Assembly: GCF_013464485.1 (NCBI RefSeq)
Contig: NZ_RAUX01000024.1
Span: 1 to 53,766 of the forward strand
Direction: 5' to 3'
DNA: 53,766 nt
Source of the DNA: Stenotrophomonas maltophilia
GTDB taxonomy: Bacteria; Pseudomonadota; Gammaproteobacteria; Xanthomonadales; Xanthomonadaceae
The translations under genes and the position numbers were made by a program. Within the stretch, counting starts at the first letter, position 1, and each line of letters begins with the position of its first letter. Below the pieces are notes generated by a model. The model saw nothing but the letters and a program-made list of their open reading frames with translations. It did not search any database and was not told where the DNA came from. Positions 1-9,281 of this stretch are shown here, piece after piece.

Positions 1-2
1 CA

Positions 3-28
3 AGCTTACAGGGACGTACTTGCAGCGT
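3..28 (+). repeat. 26-nt dispersed repeat, copy 1
   Basis: The segment from AGCTTACAGGGA to TTGCAGCGT recurs on the opposite strand at 30390-30415 with one mismatch (C/T). There it lies inside a 106-nt long-hairpin repeat. Here only the core is recognisable and the window edge cuts the left side. A separate 7-bp perfect hairpin (GCAGGGC, loop GCA, GCCCTGC) lies at 113-129, just past the xseA stop codon, without a T tract. Confidence 0.6.
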
Positions 29-140
29 CCCCGCACTCCGACACCGCCCCGCCATCCCACGGAATACTCGCTTTTGAAGTTGACGTTGCCTTGGCTTGAA
101 GCCTCTGCAGGTGCAGGGCGCAGCCCTGCCGAGCAACCCT

Positions 141-1472
141 TTACTTGACCTGCACCTCGATCACGCCGTCGCCAACACGGGCCTGCAGGGCGTCACCCGG
201 CTGCACCTGGTCGACGTGCCGCACCAGGGCACCATCGTCACTGCGGGTCAGGATGCTGTAACCACGCGCCACGGTTGCCAGCGGGCTGACGGCTTCCAGC
301 GAACGCGCCAATCCGCGCAGGCGCAGTGCATCGCGTTCCAGCAGGCGCTGCATCGCAATCTGCGGGCGCCCGCGCAGGGCTGCCAGGCGGCGCTGCATCG
401 CGTCGAGCTGGCGTTGCGGATGGTGCCCGCGCAGCACCGCCGCCGCATGGCGCAGGCGTGCGGCACGGCGTTCCTGCTGCTGGTTGAACGCGGCATGCAG
501 GCGTCGGCCCAGATCGAGCTGGCGACGGCGCAGCAGGTCCAGCCGCGCCTGCGGGCTCTGTGCGTTCAGGCGCAGCAGGGCACGATCGGCGCGCTGCATC
601 GCCTGCTGCATCGCATGCCGTTGCAGCTGCACCATGCGCGCTGCAGTCCGGCGCAGGCGCAACGCCAGTTCGCGCTGGTCCGGCACCAGCAGTTCGGCCG
701 CCACCGACGGCGTCGGTGCGCGCAGGTCGGCGGCAAAATCGCTAAGGCTGAAGTCGGTTTCGTGTCCCACCGCCGACACCACCGGGGTGCGGCTGGCGGC
801 GATCGCTCTGGCCAGGGCTTCATCGTTGAAGGCCCACAGGTCTTCCAGCGAGCCGCCGCCGCGGGTCAGCAGGATCACGTCGTAGCGGCCACTGGCGTCG
901 GCGGCCTGCAGCAGGCGGGTGATCTGCGCGGCGGCGCTGCTGCCCTGGACCAGGGTCGGCAGCAGGTCCACTTCCAGCAGCGGGAAGCGGCGGCCGAGCA
1001 CGCTCAGCACGTCGCGCACGGCGGCACCGGTGGGCGAGGTGATCACTGCCAGGCGCTGCACGTGCGCCGGCAGCGGCCGCTTGCGTGCCGGGTCGAACAG
1101 GCCCTCGGCCTCCAGGCGTGCCTTCAGCTCCTCGAAGGCGCGGCGCAGCGCGCCTTCGCCGGCTTCTTCCATGTGGTCCAGCACCATCTGGTACTCGCCA
1201 CGGGCGTCGTACAGGGTCACCTTGCCGCGCACCAGCACGCGCATGCCTTCGCGCGGCACGAACTTCAGGTACTGCGCCTTCATCCGGAACATTGCTGCGC
1301 GCAGCTGCGCACGTGCGTCCTTCAGGGTGAAATACAGGTGCCCGGAGGCAGGGCGCGCCACGCTGCCGAGTTCGGCCTCGACCCAGATCGCCGGGAAGCT
1401 GCCTTCCAGCAGGTCGCGGGCCAAGGTGTTGAGCTGGCTGGGGGTGAGGATGTCGTTGTTGCGTGGCTGCAT
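141..1472 (-). CDS. xseA: Exodeoxyribonuclease VII large subunit
   Basis: Large subunit of ExoVII, which with XseB degrades single-stranded DNA to oligonucleotides and acts in repair. The 443-aa product starts [20 protein letters not shown], the usual N-terminal OB-fold opening, followed by a single-stranded-DNA binding region ([19 protein letters not shown]) and the family core with [16 protein letters not shown] and [21 protein letters not shown] long basic coiled-coil region (about residues 250-380) and a C-terminal [11 protein letters not shown] segment complete it. An in-frame start 75 nt upstream exists, but the family-consistent Met is at 1472. It lies 44 bp downstream of queG on the same strand, so co-transcription is likely. 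The partner xseB is not in the window. Confidence 0.96.
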   Translation of the reverse strand: MQPRNNDILTPSQLNTLARDLLEGSFPAIWVEAELGSVARPASGHLYFTLKDARAQLRAAMFRMKAQYLKFVPREGMRVLVRGKVTLYDARGEYQMVLDHMEEAGEGALRRAFEELKARLEAEGLFDPARKRPLPAHVQRLAVITSPTGAAVRDVLSVLGRRFPLLEVDLLPTLVQGSSAAAQITRLLQAADASGRYDVILLTRGGGSLEDLWAFNDEALARAIAASRTPVVSAVGHETDFSLSDFAADLRAPTPSVAAELLVPDQRELALRLRRTAARMVQLQRHAMQQAMQRADRALLRLNAQSPQARLDLLRRRQLDLGRRLHAAFNQQQERRAARLRHAAAVLRGHHPQRQLDAMQRRLAALRGRPQIAMQRLLERDALRLRGLARSLEAVSPLATVARGYSILTRSDDGALVRHVDQVQPGDALQARVGDGVIEVQVK

Positions 1473-1516
1473 GGGTACGGCGTGCGGCGGGTGGAACGGG
1501 CGCTCAGGATCGCACG

Positions 1517-2587
1517 TCAGCGCGGGGCGTGCTGGGCCAGCGCCCACTGCACGTGTTCGCGCACCAGCGGCGAGGGATCGTCGATGCGGGTGTGCAGCGC
1601 GGCCAGGACCTCGGCCGATGCCGGCGCGTTGCCCAGCGCCACAGCGATGTTGCGCAGCCAGCGTTCATGGCCGCTGCGGCGGATCGGGCTGCCTTCAGTG
1701 CGGCGCAGAAACTCGGCTTCGTCCCAGGCGAACAGCTGGTCGAGGTGCGCGGTATCGAGGTTGTTGCGTGCGCGGAAGTCGGCTTCGTCGGTGCGCTTGG
1801 CGAACTTGTTCCACGGGCAGACCAGCTGGCAGTCATCGCAGCCGTAGATGCGGTTGCCGATCAGCGGCCGCATGTCCTCGGGAATGGCGCCGTCATGCTC
1901 GATGGTCAGGTAGGAAATGCAGCGCCGCGCATCCAGCCGTTGTGGGCCGATGATGGCCTGGGTCGGGCAGACATCGATGCAGCGCGTGCAGGTGCCGCAG
2001 TGGGCGGTGGCCGGCGCGTCGATCGGCAGCGGGATGTCGATGTAGATCTCGCCGATGAAGAACCAGGAGCCGCCATGGCGGTCGATGAGACAGGTGTGCT
2101 TGCCGATCCAGCCCAGCCCGGCATTGCGTGCCAGCGCGCGTTCCAGCACCGGTGCAGAATCGACGAATACGCGGTAGCCCAGCGGCGCAACTTCGTCGTT
2201 GATCTGCGTGGCCAGCTTCTGCAGCCGGTTGCGCATCAGTTTGTGGTAGTCGCGGCCCAGCGCGTAGCGGGCCACATAGGCGCGACCCGGGTCGGCCAGG
2301 GTGGCCCATGCTTCGGTATCGTCCTTGTGGCTGTAATCCATGCCGACCGAGATCACCCGCACCGTGCCGGGCAGCAGTTCGGCCGGGCGCGCGCGCAGCG
2401 TGCCGTGGCGCGCCATCCAGTCCATCGTGCCGTACAGGCCCTGGCCAAGCCAGTCGGCCAGGTGCGCCTCATCCTCCCCCAGCTCGATGCCGGCGACGCC
2501 GCAGCGCTGGAAGCCATGCGCACGGGCCAGTTCGCGGATGCGTTGCACGGCCAGGGCCGGATCGACGGAGGCAGGGACGGGGGGCAT
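1517..2587 (-). CDS. queG: Epoxyqueuosine reductase
   Basis: Catalyses the last step of queuosine synthesis, reducing epoxyqueuosine in tRNA to queuosine with a cobalamin and two [4Fe-4S] clusters; cytoplasmic. The 356-aa product carries the two ferredoxin-like cysteine motifs: [12 protein letters not shown] near residue 195 and [11 protein letters not shown] near residue 248. The N-terminal half holds the conserved [11 protein letters not shown] and [12 protein letters not shown] segments, and HEAT-like residues follow the clusters. I chose the start [17 protein letters not shown] at 2587; a longer reading frame to 2770 would run into the divergent nnr gene. The mRNA is possibly leaderless (see the promoter at 2595-2602). 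xseA follows 44 bp downstream. Confidence 0.96.
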   Translation of the reverse strand: MPPVPASVDPALAVQRIRELARAHGFQRCGVAGIELGEDEAHLADWLGQGLYGTMDWMARHGTLRARPAELLPGTVRVISVGMDYSHKDDTEAWATLADPGRAYVARYALGRDYHKLMRNRLQKLATQINDEVAPLGYRVFVDSAPVLERALARNAGLGWIGKHTCLIDRHGGSWFFIGEIYIDIPLPIDAPATAHCGTCTRCIDVCPTQAIIGPQRLDARRCISYLTIEHDGAIPEDMRPLIGNRIYGCDDCQLVCPWNKFAKRTDEADFRARNNLDTAHLDQLFAWDEAEFLRRTEGSPIRRSGHERWLRNIAVALGNAPASAEVLAALHTRIDDPSPLVREHVQWALAQHAPR

Positions 2588-2594
2588 GCGCACC

Positions 2595-2602
2595 AGTATA
2601 AA
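2595..2602. promoter_or_regulatory. Shared back-to-back -10 element, queG/nnr
   Basis: The only AT-rich stretch in the 23-bp gap reads AGTATAAAAT. On the plus strand TATAAA (2597-2602) lies 8 nt before the nnr ATG. On the minus strand TATACT (2600-2595) lies 7 nt before the queG ATG. Both distances match where transcription should begin, so both mRNAs would start at or next to their start codons with no ribosome-binding site. The sequence and spacing are seen; promoter function is inferred. No good -35 box is visible on either side. Confidence 0.55.
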
Positions 2603-2610
2603 ATCCCTGC

Positions 2611-4095
2611 ATGCCCGATCTTTCCCTTCTGTTCGATTCCGCTGCCGCGCGCAGGCTTGATGGACGCGCATCGGCGCTGGCCGGCGACGGCGGCTGGAGC
2701 CTGATGTCGCAGGCCGGTCTGGCAGGTTGGCAGTGCCTGCTGCAGCAGTGGCCGGAGGCCCTTCAGCCATGCGTGCTGGTGGGGGGCGGCAACAATGGCG
2801 GCGACGGCTACGTGCTGGCCACCCATGCCGTGCGGTCGGGGCGCCGGGTTCAGGTGGTCTCGTTGCCCGGCAAGCCGCCCGCCACTGGACTGGCGGCCCA
2901 GGCAGCAGCGGAATTTGTTGAGGCCGGAGGCAGAATCGTCGAGTTCAGCGGCCAATTGCCGGTCGCCGATGTCTATGTGGACGCGCTGTTCGGGCTTGGC
3001 CTGGACCGGGCACCGGCCGGCATGGCCCAAGCGGTGATCGAGGCCCTCAACGCGGCGCACGGGCCGGTGCTGGCGCTGGATGTGCCCAGTGGCGTCGACG
3101 CCGACAGCGGATGTGTGCCTGGCGTGGCGGTGAGGGCGGATGTCACGTTGCAGTTCATCTGCTGCCATCGTGGCCTGTACACCGGCGATGCGCTGGAGCA
3201 CGTGGGTCAGCGGCGCCTGGCGCCCCTTGAACTGGCCGATCAGGTATGGGGTGGCATTCAGGCCAGCGCGCAGCGCTGGACAGGCGACCGTTTGCCAGCA
3301 CTGCTGCCACCGCGACGAGCCAATACCCACAAGGGGGAGTCGGGGCATGTGCTGTGCATCGGTGGAAACCATGGCAGCGGTGGCGCAGTGGCGATGGCTG
3401 CGGAGGCCGCGTTGCGTGCTGGCGCGGGCCTGCTGAGCATCGGCACCCGTCGCGATCATGTTGGCCCATTGCTGGCCCGCCTGCCCGAGGCCATGACGCA
3501 CGCGATGGAGGATGGTGATGCGCTGTCCGCGTTGCTGGAAAAGGCAGGGGTGGTGGCGATCGGGCCCGGATTGGGGCAGGACGAATGGGCGCGTGCATTG
3601 CTTACGCGGGTGCTGGCCAGCACTTTGCCGCTGGTGGTCGACGCCGATGCACTGAACCTGCTCGCGCAGGATCCACGGGCGCTGCCGGCCACGATCCTCA
3701 CACCGCACCCGGGCGAGGCCGCGCGCCTGCTTGGCTGCGGCAGCGCTGAAATCCAGGCAGACCGCTTTGCCAGCGCACAGGCCCTGGCCGAGCGTTTCCA
3801 CGCGGTAGTGGTGTTGAAGGGGGCCGGCAGCATCGTTGCGGCGCCTGGACAGACACCGCGGCTGATCGCCGCAGGCAACCCCGGCATGGCCGTCGGCGGG
3901 ATGGGAGATCTGCTCACCGGTATCATCGCCAGCCTGCGTGCGCAGGGCCTGGCAGCTTTCGATGCGGCCGCCGCCGGTGCGCTGCTGCATGCGCTGGCAG
4001 GCGATGCCGCTGCCGCCGACGGCGCGCGCGGCCTGCTTCCTACTGATCTGCTGGCGCCACTGCGGCGGCTGGCCAACCCGGAACGCTCTGCATGA
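2611..4095 (+). CDS. nnr: Bifunctional NAD(P)H-hydrate epimerase/dehydratase
   Basis: Repairs damaged NAD(P)H hydrates. The N-terminal YjeF-type domain (about residues 1-215) epimerises R to S forms, with GGGNNGGDGYVLATHAVRSG and the catalytic-region motif ALDVPSGVDADSG. The C-terminal ribokinase-like domain (about 225-490) is the ADP- or ATP-dependent dehydratase, with THKGESGHVLCIGGNHGSGG, DADALNLL, TPHPGEAARLLG and GNPGMAVGGMGDLLTGII. Its 494 aa match the fused bacterial enzymes. The stop overlaps the tsaE start by 4 nt (ATGA), the common nnr-tsaE-amiC order of gammaproteobacteria. The start sits 8 nt after a TATAAA box. Confidence 0.96.
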   Translation: MPDLSLLFDSAAARRLDGRASALAGDGGWSLMSQAGLAGWQCLLQQWPEALQPCVLVGGGNNGGDGYVLATHAVRSGRRVQVVSLPGKPPATGLAAQAAAEFVEAGGRIVEFSGQLPVADVYVDALFGLGLDRAPAGMAQAVIEALNAAHGPVLALDVPSGVDADSGCVPGVAVRADVTLQFICCHRGLYTGDALEHVGQRRLAPLELADQVWGGIQASAQRWTGDRLPALLPPRRANTHKGESGHVLCIGGNHGSGGAVAMAAEAALRAGAGLLSIGTRRDHVGPLLARLPEAMTHAMEDGDALSALLEKAGVVAIGPGLGQDEWARALLTRVLASTLPLVVDADALNLLAQDPRALPATILTPHPGEAARLLGCGSAEIQADRFASAQALAERFHAVVVLKGAGSIVAAPGQTPRLIAAGNPGMAVGGMGDLLTGIIASLRAQGLAAFDAAAAGALLHALAGDAAAADGARGLLPTDLLAPLRRLANPERSA

Positions 4096-4574
4096 CCGAC
4101 TTCTTCCTCGCCGACAGCAATGCCACTGAACTGCTCGGTCAGTGGCTGGCGGCTACCCGTCCGCCGCAGGCACTGATTGAACTGCGCGGTGACCTGGGGG
4201 CCGGCAAGTCCACAACGGCCCGCGCACTGCTGCGCGCGCTAGGCGTGCAGGGTGCCATCCGAAGCCCGACCTACACCCTGGTCGAGCGCTATCCACTGGC
4301 CAGCGGCGGTGAGGCCTGGCACCTGGACCTGTACCGGATCGGCCAGGCCGGCGAGCTCGATTTCCTCGGGCTGGACGAGGGCAGCGCGGTGTTGTGGCTG
4401 GTGGAATGGCCGGAACGCGGCGCTGGTGCGCTGCCACCGACCGACCTGGTGGTGGCACTGGAGATCGAGGGGCAGGGGCGTCGTGTCCATCTCACTGGGG
4501 CCAGCGACGCCGGACTTGAATGGCTGAAACGGCTTCCGCAAGGGGGCGACTTGCAGGCCATTTCTGTCGGCTGA
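4092..4574 (+). CDS. tsaE: tRNA threonylcarbamoyladenosine biosynthesis ATPase TsaE
   Basis: P-loop ATPase that works with TsaB and TsaD to make t6A37 on ANN-decoding tRNAs. The 160-aa product shows the Walker A motif GDLGAGKST, the family signature IRSPTYTLVERYP, HLDLYRIGQAGELDFLGLDE and the WPERG segment. The start overlaps the nnr stop (ATGA), so translation is probably coupled. Length is normal for the family. Confidence 0.96.
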   Translation: MTDFFLADSNATELLGQWLAATRPPQALIELRGDLGAGKSTTARALLRALGVQGAIRSPTYTLVERYPLASGGEAWHLDLYRIGQAGELDFLGLDEGSAVLWLVEWPERGAGALPPTDLVVALEIEGQGRRVHLTGASDAGLEWLKRLPQGGDLQAISVG

Positions 4575-4656
4575 CGAGAACAAAGACCGGCAGGTTACGG
4601 ATTATTAAGGAAAAAGGTGTTGCATTCCGTTCAGCGCGGTGATTGAATCCTGAGCC

Positions 4657-6219
4657 ATGCGCCTGGGGAACCGTCTCATCGCCATCTTTGCCGCCGTCGG
4701 ACTGGGTCTGGCGAGCGTCAGTGCGTGGGCTGGCGAAGTCCGCCAGGTCCTGCTGAATACGGGCGCCACCGGTACCCGTGCCGAGATTTCGCTCGTGGGC
4801 AGTGGCGGCTACAAGACCCTGTCGCTGGCGGGCCCGAACCGCCTGGTGGTCGATTTCCCGGACTCCAGCGCCATTCGCAACCTGAAGATGCCGGCCGCGC
4901 AGGGCGTGGTTACGGCGGTGCGTACCGGACAGCCGGTGCCGGGGACCTTCCGTGTCGTTTTCGACCTCGCTGAATCGGTGGCGCCGTTCCGCCCGCAGAT
5001 GCAGCGCGAGGGCAATGAATCCAAGCTGGTCATCGAATGGCCGGGTGATGGCCCGGCCGTGGCTGCCAGCCGTCCTGCGATAACGCCGGCGGTACAGCCA
5101 CAGGCACCGGTCAACGCGCCCGCGCCGACGCCGGCGGAGAACGCGCAGTCGCGTTCCGATGCCGCACGTGCCACCGCGCTGCTGACCGCGCAGGTACGGC
5201 AGCAGGCCAGCGCCACTGCCGCCGCACCGGCAACGCCGACCCCGGCGCCGTCCACCGCGCCGGCCCAGGTTGCGGCTGCCGGTACCGTAGCCAGCAGCTC
5301 GCCTTCTTCCTCGCCGGCCGCGATCCTCGCCGGCCAGCGCACCGCCGCCGTGGTGACCACGCCGCCTGCTAGCGTGCCTGCACCGGCGCCGACGCCGGTG
5401 GAGCCGCCGCGTCCAGCCATGCCAAGCGATGCCTCGCGCATCCGCATGCAGGCCGGGATGCGTCATCTGGTGGTCGCCATCGATCCCGGCCACGGTGGCC
5501 AGGATCCGGGCGCGATCGGCCCGACCGGCAAGCGCGAGAAGGATGTCACCCTGGCGGTGGCGCGTGAGCTTGCCCGCCAGGTCAACGCCACGCCGGGCCT
5601 GAAGGCGTACCTGACCCGCGACAGCGATGTGTTCATCCCGCTGCCGATGCGTGCGCAGAAGGCACGTGCGAACAAGGCCGACATCTTCATTTCGATCCAC
5701 GCCGATGCGGCCGAGAACCGTTCGGCCACCGGCTCGTCGGTCTATGTGCTGTCGACCAAGGGTGCCTCTTCGCAGCGCGCCCGTTGGCTGGCGGACAAGG
5801 AAAACGCGGCCGACCTGGTGGGTGGCGTACGCCTGCAGCAGACCGAGGGCACGCTTGCCAACGTGCTGCTGGACCTGGCGCAGAGCGGTTACATGAAGGC
5901 CTCTGAAGATGCCGCCGGCCACGTGCTGGGAGGCCTGAAGCGGATTGGCAACAATCACAAGCCGAACATCGAACGCGCCAACTTCGCCGTGCTGCGCACC
6001 TCGGACATGCCGGCGATGCTGGTGGAAACCGCATTCATCTCCAATCCGGACGAAGAGCGCCGCCTGATCGACCCGGCCTACCAGCGCAAGATCGCCGGTG
6101 CCGTGCTCGATGGTGTGCACACCTTCTTCAGCCGCCAGCCGCCGCCGGGCACCTTGTATGCCGCGCGCGCCCAGGCCGAGATCGACGCAGCCGGCACCAT
6201 GGCCGGCGGCAGCAAGTAA
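4657..6219 (+). CDS. amiC: N-acetylmuramoyl-L-alanine amidase, AMIN type
   Basis: Periplasmic zinc amidase that cleaves the amide between MurNAc and the stem peptide during cell separation. The 520-aa product has a signal peptide (residues 1 to about 24, ending SAWA), an AMIN domain (about 28-130) for septal targeting, an Ala/Pro/Thr-rich linker (about 145-265) and an Amidase_3 domain (about 270-500). Zinc-site motifs are visible: AIDPGHGGQDPGAIG, KREKDVTL, FISIHADAAEN and MLVETAFISNPDEE. An insert before the last motif corresponds to the autoinhibitory helix of AmiC-type enzymes. There is no LysM domain. It follows tsaE by 82 bp and is followed by a SMAG array, not a terminator. Confidence 0.94.
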   Translation: MRLGNRLIAIFAAVGLGLASVSAWAGEVRQVLLNTGATGTRAEISLVGSGGYKTLSLAGPNRLVVDFPDSSAIRNLKMPAAQGVVTAVRTGQPVPGTFRVVFDLAESVAPFRPQMQREGNESKLVIEWPGDGPAVAASRPAITPAVQPQAPVNAPAPTPAENAQSRSDAARATALLTAQVRQQASATAAAPATPTPAPSTAPAQVAAAGTVASSSPSSSPAAILAGQRTAAVVTTPPASVPAPAPTPVEPPRPAMPSDASRIRMQAGMRHLVVAIDPGHGGQDPGAIGPTGKREKDVTLAVARELARQVNATPGLKAYLTRDSDVFIPLPMRAQKARANKADIFISIHADAAENRSATGSSVYVLSTKGASSQRARWLADKENAADLVGGVRLQQTEGTLANVLLDLAQSGYMKASEDAAGHVLGGLKRIGNNHKPNIERANFAVLRTSDMPAMLVETAFISNPDEERRLIDPAYQRKIAGAVLDGVHTFFSRQPPPGTLYAARAQAEIDAAGTMAGGSK

Positions 6220-6239
6220 CCCGCTTCCTGTAGAACGCG

Positions 6240-6387
6240 GTAGAGTCGACTGTTAGTCGACTACGCGCGCAGCGCGGGGTTTTCGGTGCCTGAGCGAAGG
6301 GCAGTCGACTGACAGTCGACTCTACCGCGCGCAGCGCGGGGTTTTCGGTGCCCGGGCGAAGGGCAGTCGACTGACAGTCGACTCTAC
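6240..6387. repeat. Three SMAG-type palindromes in tandem
   Basis: The gap between amiC and mutL holds three GTAG-headed palindromes built on AGTCGACT arms. Unit 1 (6240-6264) points right; units 2 (6302-6325) and 3 (6364-6387) point left, with CTAC at their right ends. Units 2 and 3 are separated by a spacer (CGCGCGCAGCGCGGGGTTTT...) that also follows unit 1 with two differences, so the array looks like a local duplication. SMAG elements are a known dispersed palindrome family of S. maltophilia; the assignment here is by pattern. Confidence 0.8.
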
Positions 6388-6440
6388 AACGGACGGCTCC
6401 GCTATCATCGACCCATGAAGTCTGCTGCCCATCCTCTCCC

Positions 6441-8339
6441 ATGAGCGCGCCCGGTCCGCGCCCGATCCGGCCGTTGCCGGAAATCCTGATCAACCAGATC
6501 GCCGCCGGCGAAGTGGTCGAGCGTCCTGCGTCAGTGGTCAAGGAGCTGGTCGAGAACGCGATCGATGCTGGTGCCAGCCGCGTCGATATCGACCTCGAGG
6601 AGGGGGGTGTCCGCCTGATCCGAATCCGCGACAACGGCAGTGGCATCGCGCCGGAACAGCTGCCGCTGGCGGTATCGCGCCACGCCACCAGCAAGATCGC
6701 CGATCTGGACGACCTCGAATCGGTGGCCACCCTCGGTTTCCGGGGGGAAGCGCTGCCGTCGATTGCATCGGTCAGCCGATTCACCCTGTCCTCGCGTCGC
6801 GCACATGACGACCACGGTTCGGCGCTGCAGATCGAAGGCGGCAAGATCGGCGAAGTGACCCCGCGCGCACATGCGCCGGGCACCACGGTGGAAGTGCGCG
6901 AGCTGTTCTATAACGTACCGGCGCGGCGCAAGTTCCTGCGCGCCGAGCGTACCGAGCTTGGCCATATCGAAGAATGGCTGCGTTCGCTGGCGCTGGCGCG
7001 ACCGGACGTCGAACTGCGCGTGTCGCACAACGGCAAGGCCTCGCGCCGCTACAAGCCGGGTGATCTGTATTCCGATGCGCGATTGGCCGAAACGCTGGGC
7101 GAGGATTTCGCCAACCAGGCCGTGCGCGTCGACCACAGTGGTGCCGGCCTGCGCCTGCATGGCTGGATCGCGCAGCCGCATTATTCACGCGCGAGTGCCG
7201 ACCAGCAGTACCTGTACGTCAACGGCCGTTCGGTGCGCGACCGCAGCGTCGCCCATGCGGTGAAGATGGCCTACGGCGATGTGCTGTACCACGGCCGGCA
7301 GCCGGCCTATGTGCTGTTCCTTGAGCTCGACCCGACCCGGGTCGACGTCAATGTGCATCCGGCCAAGCATGAAGTGCGCTTCCGTGATTCGCGGCTGGTG
7401 CATGACTTCGTCTACCGCACATTGAAGGATGCGCTGGCCGATACCCGCGCCGGGATGTCGGCGCAGGAGATCGGTGTGGGTCCGGTGCATCCGGTGGACG
7501 TCGCTGCTGCACCGACGGCATCGAGCGCGGGCGCGTCGGGTTTCGGACTGGTGCGTGGGCCTGCGCCCGGCGCAGGCGGCGGTGGTGGTGGTTTTTCCGG
7601 CTGGCGCCCGCAGCAGCCCCTTGGGCTGCAGGTGGCTGATGCACCGGCGGCCTACGCCGCGCTGTATGCCACGCCGGCCGGTGCCGAACGCGGGGCGGCG
7701 CTGCCGCCGATGCCCACCGAGAACGGCCTGCCGGTCACCAGTGCCGATGCCGGTGTGCCTCCACTGGGCTATGCGATCGCGCAGCTGCATGGCATCTACA
7801 TCCTGGCCGAGAATGCAGAAGGCCTGATTGTGGTCGACATGCATGCCGCGCACGAGCGCATCGGCTACGAGCGCCTGAAGAACGCGCACGACGGTATCGG
7901 CCTGCAGTCTCAGCCGCTGCTGGTGCCGATCACGCTGGCAGTGGGCGAGCGCGAGGCCGACACTGCCGAAAGTGAAGCCGAAACGTTGGCGGCGCTCGGC
8001 TTCGAGGTGACCCGCGCCGGTCCTGGATCACTGCATGTGCGCAGCATTCCAGCGCTGTTGGCACATGCCGAACCGGAGGGGCTGCTGCGCGACGTGCTGA
8101 CCGACCTGCGCGAGCATGGCCAGAGCCGCCGCGTGGCCAGCGCACGCGACGAACTGCTGTCGACCATGGCCTGCCACGGTGCGGTGCGCGCCAACCGGCG
8201 CCTGACGGTGCCGGAAATGAACGCGCTGCTGCGCGACATGGAAATCACCGAGCGGTCCGGCCAGTGCAACCACGGCCGGCCGACCTGGGCGCGTTTTTCG
8301 CTGGCGGAGATCGACCGCTGGTTCCTGCGCGGGCGTTGA
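6441..8339 (+). CDS. mutL: DNA mismatch repair protein MutL
   Basis: Couples MutS mismatch recognition to strand incision. The 632-aa product has the GHKL ATPase N-terminus ([39 protein letters not shown]), a transducer domain ([27 protein letters not shown]), a variable Gly/Ala-rich linker (about residues 340-430) and a C-terminal dimerisation domain. The latter retains an endonuclease-type motif [12 protein letters not shown] (near residue 464, the DQHA(X)2E(X)4E pattern with M for Q) plus [12 protein letters not shown] and QCNHGRP. This suggests a nicking MutL, unlike that of E. coli. The DUF1684 lipoprotein gene starts 12 bp downstream. Confidence 0.96.
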   Translation: MSAPGPRPIRPLPEILINQIAAGEVVERPASVVKELVENAIDAGASRVDIDLEEGGVRLIRIRDNGSGIAPEQLPLAVSRHATSKIADLDDLESVATLGFRGEALPSIASVSRFTLSSRRAHDDHGSALQIEGGKIGEVTPRAHAPGTTVEVRELFYNVPARRKFLRAERTELGHIEEWLRSLALARPDVELRVSHNGKASRRYKPGDLYSDARLAETLGEDFANQAVRVDHSGAGLRLHGWIAQPHYSRASADQQYLYVNGRSVRDRSVAHAVKMAYGDVLYHGRQPAYVLFLELDPTRVDVNVHPAKHEVRFRDSRLVHDFVYRTLKDALADTRAGMSAQEIGVGPVHPVDVAAAPTASSAGASGFGLVRGPAPGAGGGGGGFSGWRPQQPLGLQVADAPAAYAALYATPAGAERGAALPPMPTENGLPVTSADAGVPPLGYAIAQLHGIYILAENAEGLIVVDMHAAHERIGYERLKNAHDGIGLQSQPLLVPITLAVGEREADTAESEAETLAALGFEVTRAGPGSLHVRSIPALLAHAEPEGLLRDVLTDLREHGQSRRVASARDELLSTMACHGAVRANRRLTVPEMNALLRDMEITERSGQCNHGRPTWARFSLAEIDRWFLRGR

Positions 8340-8350
8340 GGGGAGCATCG

Positions 8351-9280
8351 ATGCGTTATCGGGGAATGGGCGGCCTGCTGGTCGCCATGCTGTTGGTTGC
8401 CTGCAGCCCGGCGACACCGCCGGCGCCGAAGGTCACTGAAGATCCGGCTTACGCGGCCATGCAGCAGCAATGGCGGGTGGCCCGCTACCAGGACCTGACC
8501 CGACCCGACGGCTGGACGGCCCTGGTCGGTCTGCACTGGCTGCAGAACAAATCACACTTCGTCGGCAGCGGGGCCACCAATGGCATCCGCTTGTCGGTCG
8601 GCCCTGACAAGCTGGGCCTGCTGCGTCGCGAGGGCAGCCAATGGTGGTTCACGCCCGAAGCCGGTGCGAACGTCAGCCTTGATGGCCAGCCGGTGCGCAG
8701 CCGTATCCGTATCGACACCGACAAGGATCCGCAGCCGACACTGCTGGCCTTCGACGGTGGCAATGGCCAGCTCAGCATCATCCGGCGCGGGCCGCGCGAT
8801 GCGCTGCGGGTCAAGCATGCCGATGCAGCGGCGCGCCGTGATTTCGCCGGTTTGGAGTACTGGCCGGGTGGCCCGGACTGGCAGGTGCAGGCGCGCTTTG
8901 TCGCACATCCGCCGGGCAAGACCCTGCCCATCGTTGACATCACCGGCCTGACCACCGAAATGCCCAATGCCGGCGCGGTCGAGTTCCAACGTGATGGCCG
9001 CAGTTGGCGGCTTGAGGCGATTGGTGCGCCCGGCCAACCGCTGTTTCTGATATTCGCCGACCGCACCAGCGGCCGCGGCAGCTATCCGGCCGGGCGTTAC
9101 CTGGATACCGATGCGCCGGCTGCCGATGGCACGGTACGCATCGACTTCAATCATGCCTATAACCCGCCGTGTGCGTTCACCGCTTACGCGACCTGCCCGT
9201 TGGCGCCGCCGGAAAACCGGCTGGACCTGCGTGTGGAAGCAGGCGAGAAGGCCTACCACCTGCCTGAAGGAGAAGGCTGA
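8351..9280 (+). CDS. DUF1684-family lipoprotein
   Basis: Function unknown. The 309-aa product starts with a lipoprotein signal, MRYRGMGGLLVAMLLVACSP, whose Cys near residue 20 is the likely lipidation site. The mature part matches the DUF1684 pattern: RPDGWTALVGLHWLQNKSHF near the N-terminus and DFNHAYNPPCAF with TCPLAPPENRLDL near the C-terminus. The start at 8351 is preceded by GAGGGGAGC. It lies between mutL and a TraB/GumN-like gene with almost no spacing, so the three genes are probably co-transcribed. An envelope role is inferred only from the lipobox. Confidence 0.88.
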   Translation: MRYRGMGGLLVAMLLVACSPATPPAPKVTEDPAYAAMQQQWRVARYQDLTRPDGWTALVGLHWLQNKSHFVGSGATNGIRLSVGPDKLGLLRREGSQWWFTPEAGANVSLDGQPVRSRIRIDTDKDPQPTLLAFDGGNGQLSIIRRGPRDALRVKHADAAARRDFAGLEYWPGGPDWQVQARFVAHPPGKTLPIVDITGLTTEMPNAGAVEFQRDGRSWRLEAIGAPGQPLFLIFADRTSGRGSYPAGRYLDTDAPAADGTVRIDFNHAYNPPCAFTAYATCPLAPPENRLDLRVEAGEKAYHLPEGEG

Positions 9281-9281
9281 T

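Noticed and set aside
96-1847. Long plus-strand reading frame opposite xseA and queG
   Set aside because: It is a GC-rich shadow frame with no family resemblance; the minus strand encodes clear XseA and QueG motifs.
2353-3990. 545-codon minus-strand frame across nnr
   Set aside because: Antisense shadow of nnr, low-complexity composition, no start context and no recognisable domain.
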